NCBI GenBank assembly: GCA_045599185.1
Contig: JAZRVO010000016.1
Location: 1 to 64,000, forward strand
Origin: UBA1240 sp045599185
GTDB taxonomy: Bacteria > Spirochaetota > Spirochaetia > Treponematales > Treponemataceae
Direction: 5' to 3'
Length of the DNA stretch: 64,000 bases
The translations under genes were made by a program, and so were the position numbers. Positions 34,039 to 42,319 of the stretch are shown in pieces. The notes beneath the pieces were generated by a model, which saw only the letters and a list, made by a program, of their open reading frames with translations, was not told where the DNA came from and searched no databases. How positions within the stretch are numbered: the first letter of the stretch is position 1; each line of letters opens with the position of its first letter.

Positions 34039-35520
34039 TTACTGTTCCGGGCGCGTACCAGTGTTAGTGTCTGCTGCAACCGGCACAACATCGGGTTCTG
34101 CTTCAAGGTGCAGTTTTTCTGCAATTGCCGGGTAATGGCGAATCTGGTACAAGTCCGTATCCATCGCCATAACTTCCTTAATTGGGTAAGGCTTAAAAAT
34201 GGGGCGCTTAATTTTATACTTGCACCAGAAGAAAGCATAAACCGCAAGAAGCACTGAAACGCCTGCAAAAATTGCATAAATTGTCAGTTTGCTTTTCATG
34301 TCCGGGTCAATGTTCCAAATCATAAACGCATTGCCAATAACACCCACAACCGGAATTACAATTCCAAAAGGCAGCTTAAAAGTGCGCGGTGCTTTTGGCA
34401 GCTTTTTGCGCAGAATGATTACGTCAATGTGAACCATAATGTAGCAGAAAATCCAGAAAGTGCAGCCCGTGTTGATAAGGAATACAAGGGAATCGCTTGA
34501 TGAAAGCCCCGTTGCATTTATAAGCGCCTGCACAACTGCAACCAGAATAAGCCCAATATAAGGCGAACCTGCCGGTGTTTTGCGAAGGAAGAAAGCCGGA
34601 AGAAGCCCGATTTTTGCCATGCCTGCGCACAGCTGGCTTACGCCGAACATTGCAGTATTCAGCGTGCTTATAACCGCCAGCAAAGAAACAATAGTCATCC
34701 ACACAACGCCAGCCTTGCCAAGCAGAAGCGAACCGTAAAGAATGTGCGGAACAGTGCTTTCGGCCAAATCGTTCCACGGCGTATAGTTATAAAAACCTAC
34801 AGTCATTAAAACCTGCATTACAAGAATAATAACAAGGCTTAAAACCATGCCAACCGGCACAATTTTCCTTGAGTTTTTTACGTTTGGCGAAACAGGCACA
34901 ATAAATTCAACACCAATAAACAGAAAGAAAGCCAGCCCTAAAAGCGAAAAAGTATCCGTAAAATTTTCAGTAAGAACACCAGGCTGCACAGCCACCGTGC
35001 CGGGGTTTACCTTTATGCAGCCCAAAATGCCCATAATAACCAGCGAACCGATTAAGCCGTAAGCCACAATGTTCTGGATTTTTGCAAACATGTCCACGCC
35101 AAAAAGATTAAGCACAAACAGAACGCAGATAAGCGAAATTGACCACACAGACGGCGGCACGGGAATTGTGCTAAAAACTTCACTTAAAGTATTGCCAAAC
35201 ATCGCCGCTTCCGAACTGCCGAGAATCAGCTGACAGCATATGAAGCCGCCCATATTGGTAATAATGGTTACAAACGGACCGCAGCTTGCAAGGGTAAACT
35301 GGGCAAGGCCGCCGGTAAGGTTTGGCATAAGTGCGTTTAATTCGCAAATTGAAAGTGCCGTTAAAATGTTGAATGCACAGGCAATAGCCATGGTAAAAAT
35401 AAATGGTAAGCCAAGAATGCTAGATCCCTGCCCTATTGAAAGCAGGCAGCTTGTTGCAACAATCAGGCCAACGCCGGTTGCAATAACACTTGGCAAACCC
35501 AGTTTCTTTTCTTCCGCCAT
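34039..35520 (-). CDS. APC family amino acid permease
   Basis: 493 residues, 12 or more helices. It has the LGLPSVIATGVGLIVATSC start (the G-x-G motif on helix 1 of APC carriers) and an FLFIGVEFIVPVSPNVKNS segment on helix 6. It likely imports an amino acid or amine for the RidA/PII/OCD genes with which it shares a direction. The last 35 residues are polar and Pro/Asp/Glu-rich, a cytoplasmic tail. It lies downstream of ridA, with a degenerate repeat between. Confidence 0.85.
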   Translation of the reverse strand: MAEEKKLGLPSVIATGVGLIVATSCLLSIGQGSSILGLPFIFTMAIACAFNILTALSICELNALMPNLTGGLAQFTLASCGPFVTIITNMGGFICCQLILGSSEAAMFGNTLSEVFSTIPVPPSVWSISLICVLFVLNLFGVDMFAKIQNIVAYGLIGSLVIMGILGCIKVNPGTVAVQPGVLTENFTDTFSLLGLAFFLFIGVEFIVPVSPNVKNSRKIVPVGMVLSLVIILVMQVLMTVGFYNYTPWNDLAESTVPHILYGSLLLGKAGVVWMTIVSLLAVISTLNTAMFGVSQLCAGMAKIGLLPAFFLRKTPAGSPYIGLILVAVVQALINATGLSSSDSLVFLINTGCTFWIFCYIMVHIDVIILRKKLPKAPRTFKLPFGIVIPVVGVIGNAFMIWNIDPDMKSKLTIYAIFAGVSVLLAVYAFFWCKYKIKRPIFKPYPIKEVMAMDTDLYQIRHYPAIAEKLHLEAEPDVVPVAADTNTGTRPEQ

Positions 35521-35610
35521 ATTTTTCTCCTAAAAAAATGAAAGCTCCGCGTAAAAAGCGAGTTTTGCAGAGCAAAATCTCGCTAAGTAAATGCCAGCAT
35601 TTGCAACTCA

Positions 35611-35672
35611 CGCAGAACTTGGTAGCCTTCGGCGGCGGCGCACAGCATCCGCCGCGGATTACGCAAATTGAA
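35611..35672. repeat. degenerate copy of the dispersed repeat
   Basis: GCAGAACTTGGTAGCCTTCG, then GCGGCGGCGCACAGCATC and a weakly matching right half; the outer ends have decayed. It lies between the RidA and permease genes, inside the putative operon. Confidence 0.55.
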
Positions 35673-35675
35673 CGA

Positions 35676-36074
35676 TTAATCTTCCAGTTCCGTTCCAATT
35701 GCAGCGGACATTTCAATTTCAACAAGCTGGGTTGGCCTGTTAAGCGCTGCAATTGTAACGCCGGTGCAAAGCGGATACACGTCGTGGAAAATTTCCGTGT
35801 AAGCCTTCATTCCGGCCTTGTCAAATTCCGGCGTCTGAAAAATGCGCACTTCGTACACGTCTTCTTTTTTGCCGCCGGCCTGTTCAATAATCTTCACCTG
35901 TTTTTCAAGAATGTACTTCATCTGGGCGTAGGAATCGCCTTCGCCGTAAACCGAACCGTCCGGCTGAACGGCAGTTGTACCGCCAACGTGGATAATGTCA
36001 CCAATACGCACAGCCCGTGAATAACCGGCCTTAAGTTCCAGCGGTGCCCCGGAAAAAAAGTTCTTACGTTTCAT
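35676..36074 (-). CDS. RidA family protein (paralogue)
   Basis: 132 residues. RidA pattern: AVRIGDIIHVGGTTAVQPDG, YAQMKYILEKQVKIIEQAG and CTGVTIAALNRPTQLVEIEM, with the conserved glutamate at the end but the catalytic arginine (usually 'GxxxR') replaced by Thr/Ile in CTGVTIA. It probably serves the amine/amino-acid pathway of this operon by disposing of or channelling imine intermediates. Its ATG overlaps the stop of the PII-like gene by one base (TAATG). Confidence 0.85.
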   Translation of the reverse strand: MKRKNFFSGAPLELKAGYSRAVRIGDIIHVGGTTAVQPDGSVYGEGDSYAQMKYILEKQVKIIEQAGGKKEDVYEVRIFQTPEFDKAGMKAYTEIFHDVYPLCTGVTIAALNRPTQLVEIEMSAAIGTELED

Positions 36075-36439
36075 TATTTGTCCCCCGAAATCAATGCGTC
36101 CATGCCTTCTTCGCCGGTGCGCACGCGCACAATGTTGGTAACGTCGCTTACAAAAATCTTACCGTCGCCAATATGGCCGGTGTACAGTTCCTTCTTCAAA
36201 AATTCAATAAGCGCAGGCACTTCTTCGCTTGGCAAAACCATCATTACCACTTCTTTTGGCAAAAGCTGAATTTCTTTTTTTGCTTCAACTTCAAATTCCT
36301 GCGTGCCGTGCTGAACGCCGCAGCCAAGAACCTGATAAACGGTCATGCCGGTAATTTTAAATTTTCCAAGCGCACTTTGCAGTGCCATAATTTTTGAAAT
36401 TCCTGTAATAACTTCTACACGACTAAATTTTTCGCTCAT
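36074..36439 (-). CDS. PII-like (GlnB/GlnK family) regulatory protein
   Basis: 121 residues. Conserved parts are FSRVEVITGISKIMALQSAL (GlnB start), FKITGMTVYQVLGCG and YTGHIGDGKIFV (the B-loop/C-terminal PII signature, ATP binding). The T-loop differs: the usual Tyr51 region is replaced by GVQHGTQEFEVEAKKEI, so uridylylation at that tyrosine is unlikely. It may sense ATP/ADP or a metabolite and act on the permease. AGGAG precedes the ATG; a TAATG overlap couples it to RidA. Confidence 0.85.
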   Translation of the reverse strand: MSEKFSRVEVITGISKIMALQSALGKFKITGMTVYQVLGCGVQHGTQEFEVEAKKEIQLLPKEVVMMVLPSEEVPALIEFLKKELYTGHIGDGKIFVSDVTNIVRVRTGEEGMDALISGDK

Positions 36440-36511
36440 AATAATCTCCTAAAATTTTTGTAAGTTCAGTTTTTATGCTGAAATTTTTGCCGGCTTTTTG
36501 TATTTTCCGGC

Positions 36512-36534
36512 AAAAAAAAATCCGCAGAAGGATT
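36512..36534 (-). terminator. weak terminator after the ornithine-cyclodeaminase-like gene
   Basis: On the minus strand AATCC-TTCTGC-GGATT is followed by eight or nine T residues and overlaps the stop codon region. The 5-bp stem suggests partial termination before the PII-like gene. Confidence 0.45.
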
Positions 36535-37675
36535 AAACCATCATCGCCGGTTTGTCCCACAAATTCAGTTTTGTACCAATGCCTTTTTCCAGCGCGTTGC
36601 GGTAAACAATCGTGCCCCATGCAACGTCTTCAACCGGCATACCGCCAACTGAATAAACTACAATTTCCTTCGGGTCGCGGTGCACCGGTATTTTGCCGGT
36701 AAGAACATCTCCCAAATCGTCAATCTGTTCGCGCTTCATTTTGCCTTCTGCAATAAGGTCTTCTACATGCACGGCAGGAATCGGAACGGTTTTGTATGCT
36801 TCGGGTGCATATTCTTCTTCCCACGCATCGTAAAGACCGATGTTGTCGGTTACGGTGCGGGCGCGGTTAATAATAAAGTCGTCGTCAAAGCGCAGTGCCG
36901 CCGTAGAACTGATGATTGCACCCGGTTTTATCCATTCTTCCTTAATGTAGGGATAAATGCTTGTGTCGCCGGTGGTTGGGGTTGAAGTGCTTGCAGAAAC
37001 AATGTCAGAACCGCGCACGGCTTCTTCAATGGTTTCTACCGCGTAAATTTCTTTAACCGTCGGGTAGTCTTTTTTTGCAGCTTCTATGAATTTTTCAAGG
37101 CTTGCCTTACCGCGGCCTTTTACCTTAATTGTTTCAATGCCGGGGCGCACAGCCATTGCCGCTGCAAGTGCCGTCTTGCTCATAACGCCGGGGCCGATAA
37201 CACCAATAACCTTAGAATCTTCCGGGGCAAAATACTTGTAGCCAACGCCGGGCACAGCCCCAGTTCTGTATGCCGAAAGAATGTTTGCGCTCATATATGC
37301 AAGCGGTGCGCCGGTGTCTTTATCGTTCAATGTAAGCATCAGAATAGAACGCGGCAAACCTTTTTCCTTGTTGTCGCAGTTTGAACCGTACCATTTCATA
37401 CCGGCCATATCAAATTTGCCGCCAAGATACGCAGGCATGGCCATAAAACGCCGGTCAGGGCCGTCAAGGGGCATTTCCGGGAATGGCGAACTTGCAGGGA
37501 ATGTAACCATCGTTCCGTGGGAGTTTCCGTTAGCACCACCCATTCTGTAATTACCGGCTTTCATAAGCTTGAACATCTCTTCCATTGCATCGATGCAGCC
37601 TTTCATGTCTTTTACACCGGCTTTAATCATGTCTTCTTCACTTAAATACAAAAAATCAATCTTTGGATATGCCAT
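36533..37675 (-). CDS. ornithine cyclodeaminase/mu-crystallin family protein
   Basis: 380 residues. The NAD(P)-binding Rossmann core shows VIGVIGPGVMSKTALAAAMA; the start MAYPKIDFLYLSEEDMIKAG and the KWYGSNCDNKEKGLPRSIL segment match the subgroup I remember being annotated as 'tyramine oxidase subunit B'. True ornithine cyclodeaminases and pyrroline-2-carboxylate reductases are relatives. The neighbouring PII, RidA and APC permease genes and the shared 28-bp element with the FAD-dehydrogenase operon indicate a role in amine or amino-acid oxidation. AGGAGGT precedes the ATG. Confidence 0.8.
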   Translation of the reverse strand: MAYPKIDFLYLSEEDMIKAGVKDMKGCIDAMEEMFKLMKAGNYRMGGANGNSHGTMVTFPASSPFPEMPLDGPDRRFMAMPAYLGGKFDMAGMKWYGSNCDNKEKGLPRSILMLTLNDKDTGAPLAYMSANILSAYRTGAVPGVGYKYFAPEDSKVIGVIGPGVMSKTALAAAMAVRPGIETIKVKGRGKASLEKFIEAAKKDYPTVKEIYAVETIEEAVRGSDIVSASTSTPTTGDTSIYPYIKEEWIKPGAIISSTAALRFDDDFIINRARTVTDNIGLYDAWEEEYAPEAYKTVPIPAVHVEDLIAEGKMKREQIDDLGDVLTGKIPVHRDPKEIVVYSVGGMPVEDVAWGTIVYRNALEKGIGTKLNLWDKPAMMV

Positions 37676-37688
37676 ATCGTACCTCCTG

Positions 37689-37733
37689 AAAAAAAAGGCG
37701 CTGAAATCTCATCTGTGAAATTTCAACGCCTTT
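37689..37733 (-). terminator. leader terminator/attenuator before the OCD-like gene
   Basis: On the minus strand a 16-bp stem (AAAGGCG... with ...CGCCTTT, two G-T pairs) encloses an 8-base loop and is followed by eight T residues, which lead straight into the CAGGAGG ribosome site. There is no room for a promoter between this terminator and the start codon at 37675, so transcription must read through it. That is the layout of an attenuator or riboswitch-type switch. Confidence 0.7.
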
Positions 37734-37766
37734 GTTGCTTTACGGTTGATATAGTAATTTCTTTTT

Positions 37767-37794
37767 CGTTCCGTTACTTGTATTTTTCGGAACT
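37767..37794 (-). promoter_or_regulatory. conserved 28-bp element A
   Basis: Minus strand: AGTTCC, a 6-base variable stretch, then TACAAGTAACGGAACG. The ends form a perfect inverted repeat GTTCCG/CGGAAC. It is 92 bases before the OCD-like start codon. Twenty-three of 28 positions, including all 16 of the right part, recur in the same orientation at 47834-47861. A TACTAT-like -10 about 9 bases downstream suggests an operator overlapping the -35 region. Confidence 0.7.
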
Positions 37795-37870
37795 GGCTTT
37801 AAGCGAAGGAAAACTGGCAGGCAGCGTTTTTTTACCGCGTGATTTGCCACGGTTTACCGCACGTTTAACC

Positions 37871-37993
37871 GCAGAAAGTGCCGTGCGAGTTGAGCAAATT
37901 GCCGCGGTTTTAGCCAATTGGCGCGGTTTGCCGTGGTAAGTTGCAGAAAACGCCGCACGGTTTGAATAAATTGCCGAAAGTACCGCGGCTTAG
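37871..37993. repeat. imperfect tandem direct repeat
   Basis: 37871-37913 and 37943-37993 are two diverged copies beginning GCAGAAA and containing AAATTGCCG and CCGCGG...TTAG. The whole stretch 37820-37993 is low-complexity, with many 'TTGCCG(C)GG' units and no reading frame. It lies just after the acyltransferase gene, in the space before the element A. Confidence 0.45.
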
Positions 37994-38008
37994 CACGACT
38001 GCCAAAAC

Positions 38009-39271
38009 TTACCTAGTTTTCAAGGTTTCGCCGCGTGCCAGTTTGTAAAAATATTCCGTTGCAAACTGAATTTTTGTAGCAAAAAACTGCGGGCTTTCTA
38101 CCGGGAAAATAAAGTAAGTATTGTCCTGAGTAGAAAGAGTTACGCACTGGCCTTTTCCCCGGTAATCGTATTCGGTATGAATGGAAATAAGGGTGTCCGA
38201 GCCGAAGAACATTGTTTTTTCCTGCTCTTCACCGTAATCCTTAAAGGTTAAATAAAAGCCTTCTGCCTTATGAACCAGCCTTCCCTCTCCGCAGTCTATA
38301 AAATTAACCGCGTTTGGCAGGGATTCAATGCGCACTTTTGCATCGAGGGAATAGTGACCATCGTCTATAAGCTTTTCAACAAAAGAGCGTTCCCATTCAT
38401 ACCAGTCCGGAATACGGGTGAACTTACTATCCGCAGCAGAAGAAACAAGCTGGCCGTATTCGTTCATTTCCCATTCAGCAGAACAGTGAGAGCATTTTAT
38501 AAAACTTCCGCCGGTTTTCATCATACCTTCGCTTTGGCAAACCGGGCACTGGTACAAAGCCATTTCAAGCCCTTCCGCCCTTTTGGGAAAACTGATTTTC
38601 ATCTTGTTTTTCAGCTGGTACTCGTATTCGTCATACTTTAAGGCTTCGGTTATTTTTGCGTTAATTTCATCAACGGAAGAAGCCTTTACTTCTTCTGCCG
38701 TTAAAAGCTGTTCAAGCGTAGCATTCAGCCTTGCCTGCCTGCGTTCCTTCAAGTTCCATATTGGCGAGCGCAGGTAATTGCCCTGCATGTTAAGCGTTAC
38801 AAGCGGAACGCCCAGAAGCTTTACAAGCTTGCCAACTGATACAGGAATTTCTGATGAAGTGCCGACGTTGGCATATCGTGCTTCCGGGTACAAAACCAGA
38901 ATGCCGCCGCGCTTCATCACGTTTTGAATATTGCGAATAAGCGAAAAGTCGTTGATGAATTTTCTTGTGCCAAGGCATCCCATCTGCCTGTAAAGCCATT
39001 CGCCGTAAGCTTCAAAGCCTTCCAGTTCCGAAACATAATTTGCCCTGCGGGGAAATAATGCAAGCTGGGTAACATAAAAATCAAACATTGAATGATGAGT
39101 GCCAAGGACAATGTAAGGCGGCTTTAGGCCTTTCATGTTTTTTCTGCTTATTTTAAGCCTGCTGCCCAAAGTCATTATGCGGCTGTAAGCCCAAAACAAG
39201 GGCAAAAGCAGCAAAGACTGTTTTGGCGGAATTCTTTTTGAATCGAAAGGCTCTGTTATGATTTTCTTCAT
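38009..39271 (-). CDS. PlsC-type acyltransferase with zinc ribbon
   Basis: 420 residues. The lysophospholipid acyltransferase domain has the H-x4-D motif in GTHHSMFDFYV and the PEAR motif in LVLYPEARYAN. The C-terminal part adds a zinc ribbon (CPVC...CSHC near residues 242-262) and about 150 residues of no recognised family. The plausible reaction is acyl transfer to glycerol-phosphate or related lipid; the extra domain is unusual. Its ATG overlaps the stop of the NCS1 carrier by one base, so they are co-transcribed. Confidence 0.8.
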   Translation of the reverse strand: MKKIITEPFDSKRIPPKQSLLLLPLFWAYSRIMTLGSRLKISRKNMKGLKPPYIVLGTHHSMFDFYVTQLALFPRRANYVSELEGFEAYGEWLYRQMGCLGTRKFINDFSLIRNIQNVMKRGGILVLYPEARYANVGTSSEIPVSVGKLVKLLGVPLVTLNMQGNYLRSPIWNLKERRQARLNATLEQLLTAEEVKASSVDEINAKITEALKYDEYEYQLKNKMKISFPKRAEGLEMALYQCPVCQSEGMMKTGGSFIKCSHCSAEWEMNEYGQLVSSAADSKFTRIPDWYEWERSFVEKLIDDGHYSLDAKVRIESLPNAVNFIDCGEGRLVHKAEGFYLTFKDYGEEQEKTMFFGSDTLISIHTEYDYRGKGQCVTLSTQDNTYFIFPVESPQFFATKIQFATEYFYKLARGETLKTR

Positions 39272-40716
39272 TATTCTGCTCCGGCGTTTTCGTTTGTTTT
39301 AAAACTTTCTGGCAGAACGTATTTCTTTACGGCAGGAATTTTGGACGCAAAATAATAGAATAAGCACGTACCGATAAAAGAAAAGCCTGTAGGCGTAAGG
39401 TAGAACAATGGCATGCAGTGAACTTTGCAGGTTAAAGGGTTGTAAACTGCCAGCGACAGCACAATTCCAACGGCAATGCTTGCAAGCCCCAAAAGGTTAA
39501 AGCCCTTTGTAAACTCGTAAAGGTTGCAGCCCGGCATGCCCAAAGCATCCCTAAGGCTTATTTTCTGCTTTCTTACCAAAAAGAAGTCCGTAAAAAGAAC
39601 GGCTGCAAGCGGCGCATATACGCACGCACCAATTGTAAGGAAAGAACCGAAATACTGGACGATTTTTCCCCATACGCACAAAAGAACAACATAAAGTGCC
39701 AGTACCATGATAAGCATTCGGTAGGTTGGCTTTTTGAAAGAAGATTTAAGCATTACTGCGTAGATGTACGAACCTACAGCCTGCGTACCAATGTTTGCAA
39801 AGCCTACCAGCAGCAGCGAACTGAATGCCAGCGCCGGAACTGAAAGAGTTGCAAGCATTAAAGTAGGATCGTCAATCATTTCTCCAGTAACGTACTGCAT
39901 GGAAATTGCCATTACGGCACCAATCACAACAAAAAATGAACCGATAAGTCCCTGACCAAGTACGCCTGCCCAGTATCCGCCGGATTCTGTTTTTGACATT
40001 CTTGGAATTTCTGCCATGCCGCCAATTAGAGTAATTACAAAGGCAAAGTTTGCTTCAATTGAAATGATGTATGGAATGATGTTGTTTTCAAAACCTGTTT
40101 CAGCCGGCTTGTAGTTCCATATCTGGCCAAACGGCACGGCATTAAAGCCTACAACAATTACAATAACGCCAACGGCAAGCAGCAGCGGCACAAGAATTCT
40201 TGTAGTCCACGTAATTGCAGAAATTCCCCTGAATGCAATGAAAGTTCCAATTAAAACACACAGAATTGCAAGCAGCGTATGGGCTTTTTGTGGCAGCGTT
40301 ATGCCAAACAGTCCCAAAAGGTTGCTCATTGAACCTGCAAAAAGGTCGGCACAAACGGCGTACCATGGAAAATTGATTACAATGATTATAACCGTAATAA
40401 GCTTGCCGCCGTTTTTGCCCAGAACAGCCTTAAGCCAAATCCAAATGTCAATTCCGTAGCGCACGGAAAGAATTACCGGCAGCTGATAGATTACAAGCAT
40501 CAAAATTGCACCAAGAAACGCACCAATAAGAAGCTGCTTAAAGCCGACGAGTGTTGCAAGGTACGAACCCTGCGTATAGCTCCATGTTGCAATGCAATAA
40601 CCGCCAAGAACCAGCAGGGCATCAAGAAAATTATACTTTTTTTGATTAGTTAAGATTGGAAGAATGCCAAAAAAGGCTTCTTTTTCAATTTCGTTTTCAG
40701 TTGCAGAATTTTTCAT
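39271..40716 (-). CDS. NCS1 family permease (cytosine/purine type)
   Basis: 481 residues, 12 helices. FLDALLVLGGYCIATWSYTQG and GYWAGVLGQGLIGSFFVVIG match the NCS1 (CodB-like) group that imports cytosine, purines, thiamine or hydantoins with Na+ or H+. The substrate is open. The start codon overlaps the stop of the 55-residue membrane peptide upstream (ATGA), and the stop overlaps the acyltransferase start (TAATG), so all three are one translationally coupled operon. Confidence 0.85.
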   Translation of the reverse strand: MKNSATENEIEKEAFFGILPILTNQKKYNFLDALLVLGGYCIATWSYTQGSYLATLVGFKQLLIGAFLGAILMLVIYQLPVILSVRYGIDIWIWLKAVLGKNGGKLITVIIIVINFPWYAVCADLFAGSMSNLLGLFGITLPQKAHTLLAILCVLIGTFIAFRGISAITWTTRILVPLLLAVGVIVIVVGFNAVPFGQIWNYKPAETGFENNIIPYIISIEANFAFVITLIGGMAEIPRMSKTESGGYWAGVLGQGLIGSFFVVIGAVMAISMQYVTGEMIDDPTLMLATLSVPALAFSSLLLVGFANIGTQAVGSYIYAVMLKSSFKKPTYRMLIMVLALYVVLLCVWGKIVQYFGSFLTIGACVYAPLAAVLFTDFFLVRKQKISLRDALGMPGCNLYEFTKGFNLLGLASIAVGIVLSLAVYNPLTCKVHCMPLFYLTPTGFSFIGTCLFYYFASKIPAVKKYVLPESFKTNENAGAE

Positions 40717-40880
40717 TTTATAAACCCTCCCAGTACAACACCCAAAAAGCAGGCGAATGCAACAATTGCCGCAAAAACATAATCTTTTCTGCCAAATCTT
40801 TTAGGAAACTCGTAGGAATCGGTTTCAATCAATGAAATCTTTTTTTCTAAGTCACTTGAAAAATCATTCTGATTATCCAT
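40713..40880 (-). CDS. 55-residue membrane peptide coupled to the NCS1 carrier
   Basis: ATG at 40880 with AGAGG upstream; the TGA at 40713-40715 overlaps the ATG of the permease by 4 bases. The first 32 residues are polar and acidic; residues about 35-55 are one hydrophobic helix (VFAAIVAFACFLGVVLGGFI). It is probably a small accessory subunit of the carrier, as seen for other secondary transporters with small partner peptides. It falls below usual gene-length limits. No family recognised. Confidence 0.65.
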   Translation of the reverse strand: MDNQNDFSSDLEKKISLIETDSYEFPKRFGRKDYVFAAIVAFACFLGVVLGGFIK

Positions 40881-41061
40881 TTTTAACCTCTTTTTTTAAT
40901 AATTCATAAAAAGAATACAAAAAAATACGAAAAAAAGTCAAATATTGATTTTTAAGGTTTTGTCATTACAAACCATTTTCGGGATTTGTTTTGGATAGTA
41001 AACCAGATGCACGCGGCGCGGCTGGAAGGAATGGAAGAATAAAAGAAAAATTGGAAAAATA

Positions 41062-41113
41062 AAAAAGTGCCGCATTTTAAAAGCGGAATAAAACTTTTAA
41101 ATTGCGGCTTTTT
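41062..41113 (-). terminator. terminator of the BASS carrier gene
   Basis: AAAAGTGCCGCATTTTAAAAG pairs with CTTTTAAATTGCGGCTTTT (one bulge) and ends in T residues, 35 bases past the stop at 41149. Confidence 0.6.
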
Positions 41114-41148
41114 CTGCTAATTCAAGCTAATGCAAAAGAAAAATTAAA

Positions 41149-42126
41149 TTATTCTTTTGATTCTTCTGCATTTTCTGCTGTTTCTGTTTTTTCAGCGTCC
41201 CAGCGGTTGTAAACATTTGCAAGAATTGCACCCGAAATATTGTGCCATACCGAAAAAATTGCACCAGGAACTGTTGCCATTGCAAGACCCTGGAAAGCCG
41301 TTCCGGCAAGACTTGTGGCAAGGCCAGAGTTCTGCATACCGATTTCTACTGAAAGAGCCTTTGTTTTTGCAGGATTCAGCTTTAATGCTTTGCCCAAACC
41401 AAAACCGCATGCATAGCCAAGGCAGTTGTGAAGAATTACTACAACAAAAACAAGTGCACCTGTAGAAAGAATTTTTGCAGCGTTATGAGAAACAACAGTT
41501 GCAACAATCATACAGATTGCAATTACAGAAATCATTGGAAGAATCTTTACGATTTTCTGCGTAAATTTGCCAAAGAACTTGTTGATGATAAAGCCCAGTG
41601 CAATTGGAACGATAACAACTTTTACAATAGAAATGAACATTGCAAGAATATCAACCTGAACAGTTGTTCTTAAAAGAAGATATGTAATTGCCGGTGTTAA
41701 AACAGGTGCAAGCAGTGTATTTACGCTTGTCATTCCAACAGAAAGTGCAACATCGCCTTTTGAAAGATAGGTAATAACGTTGCTGGAAGTGCCGCCCGGA
41801 CAAGTACCAACAAGAACAACACCAGCCATCAGTGCCGGGTCAAGATTGAAGATTTTGCTTAATGCAAATGCAAGAAGCGGCATAACCGTAAACTGTGCAA
41901 GACAGCCAAGAAGAATATCCTTCGGTCTTGTAAACACAAGCTTAAAGTCTTCAATTTTAAGCGTAAGCCCCATTCCAAACATTACAATCATAAGAAGGTA
42001 ATTTACCCAGCTTGTCTTAATCCAAAGACTGCTGGCCGGAACAAACAAAGCCAGAGCAGCAATTACAAGAACAATTACTGCCATGAATCTGCCGAAAAAG
42101 TTACTTAACTTTTCTAAAAAATTCAT
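41149..42126 (-). CDS. bile acid:sodium symporter (BASS) family protein
   Basis: 325 residues, nine or ten helices. The BASS/ArsB-like pattern is clear: YLLMIVMFGMGLTLKIEDF, LVGTCPGGTSSNVITYLSKGD and EIGMQNSGLATSLA (cross-over helices with the two Na+ sites). Family members move organic anions such as bile acids, pantothenate or pyruvate with sodium; the cargo is unknown here. A 30-residue acidic tail follows. It is a single-gene unit. Confidence 0.9.
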   Translation of the reverse strand: MNFLEKLSNFFGRFMAVIVLVIAALALFVPASSLWIKTSWVNYLLMIVMFGMGLTLKIEDFKLVFTRPKDILLGCLAQFTVMPLLAFALSKIFNLDPALMAGVVLVGTCPGGTSSNVITYLSKGDVALSVGMTSVNTLLAPVLTPAITYLLLRTTVQVDILAMFISIVKVVIVPIALGFIINKFFGKFTQKIVKILPMISVIAICMIVATVVSHNAAKILSTGALVFVVVILHNCLGYACGFGLGKALKLNPAKTKALSVEIGMQNSGLATSLAGTAFQGLAMATVPGAIFSVWHNISGAILANVYNRWDAEKTETAENAEESKE

Positions 42127-42319
42127 TTAAAACCTCTAAAAACTTAAAAGAATATAACAAAAGTTTATACGACCTTATAGCCTTTGTAAATGATGCAACT
42201 TCTGCACCCCGGCACGCCTGCAAATAACTGAACTGGTAAACACACCGGCAAATTTTCAGACGGCATGCATTTTTCGCGTGGCTGGCACGGCTGTCAACCG
42301 CCGGCCACTTTAGCCACCC

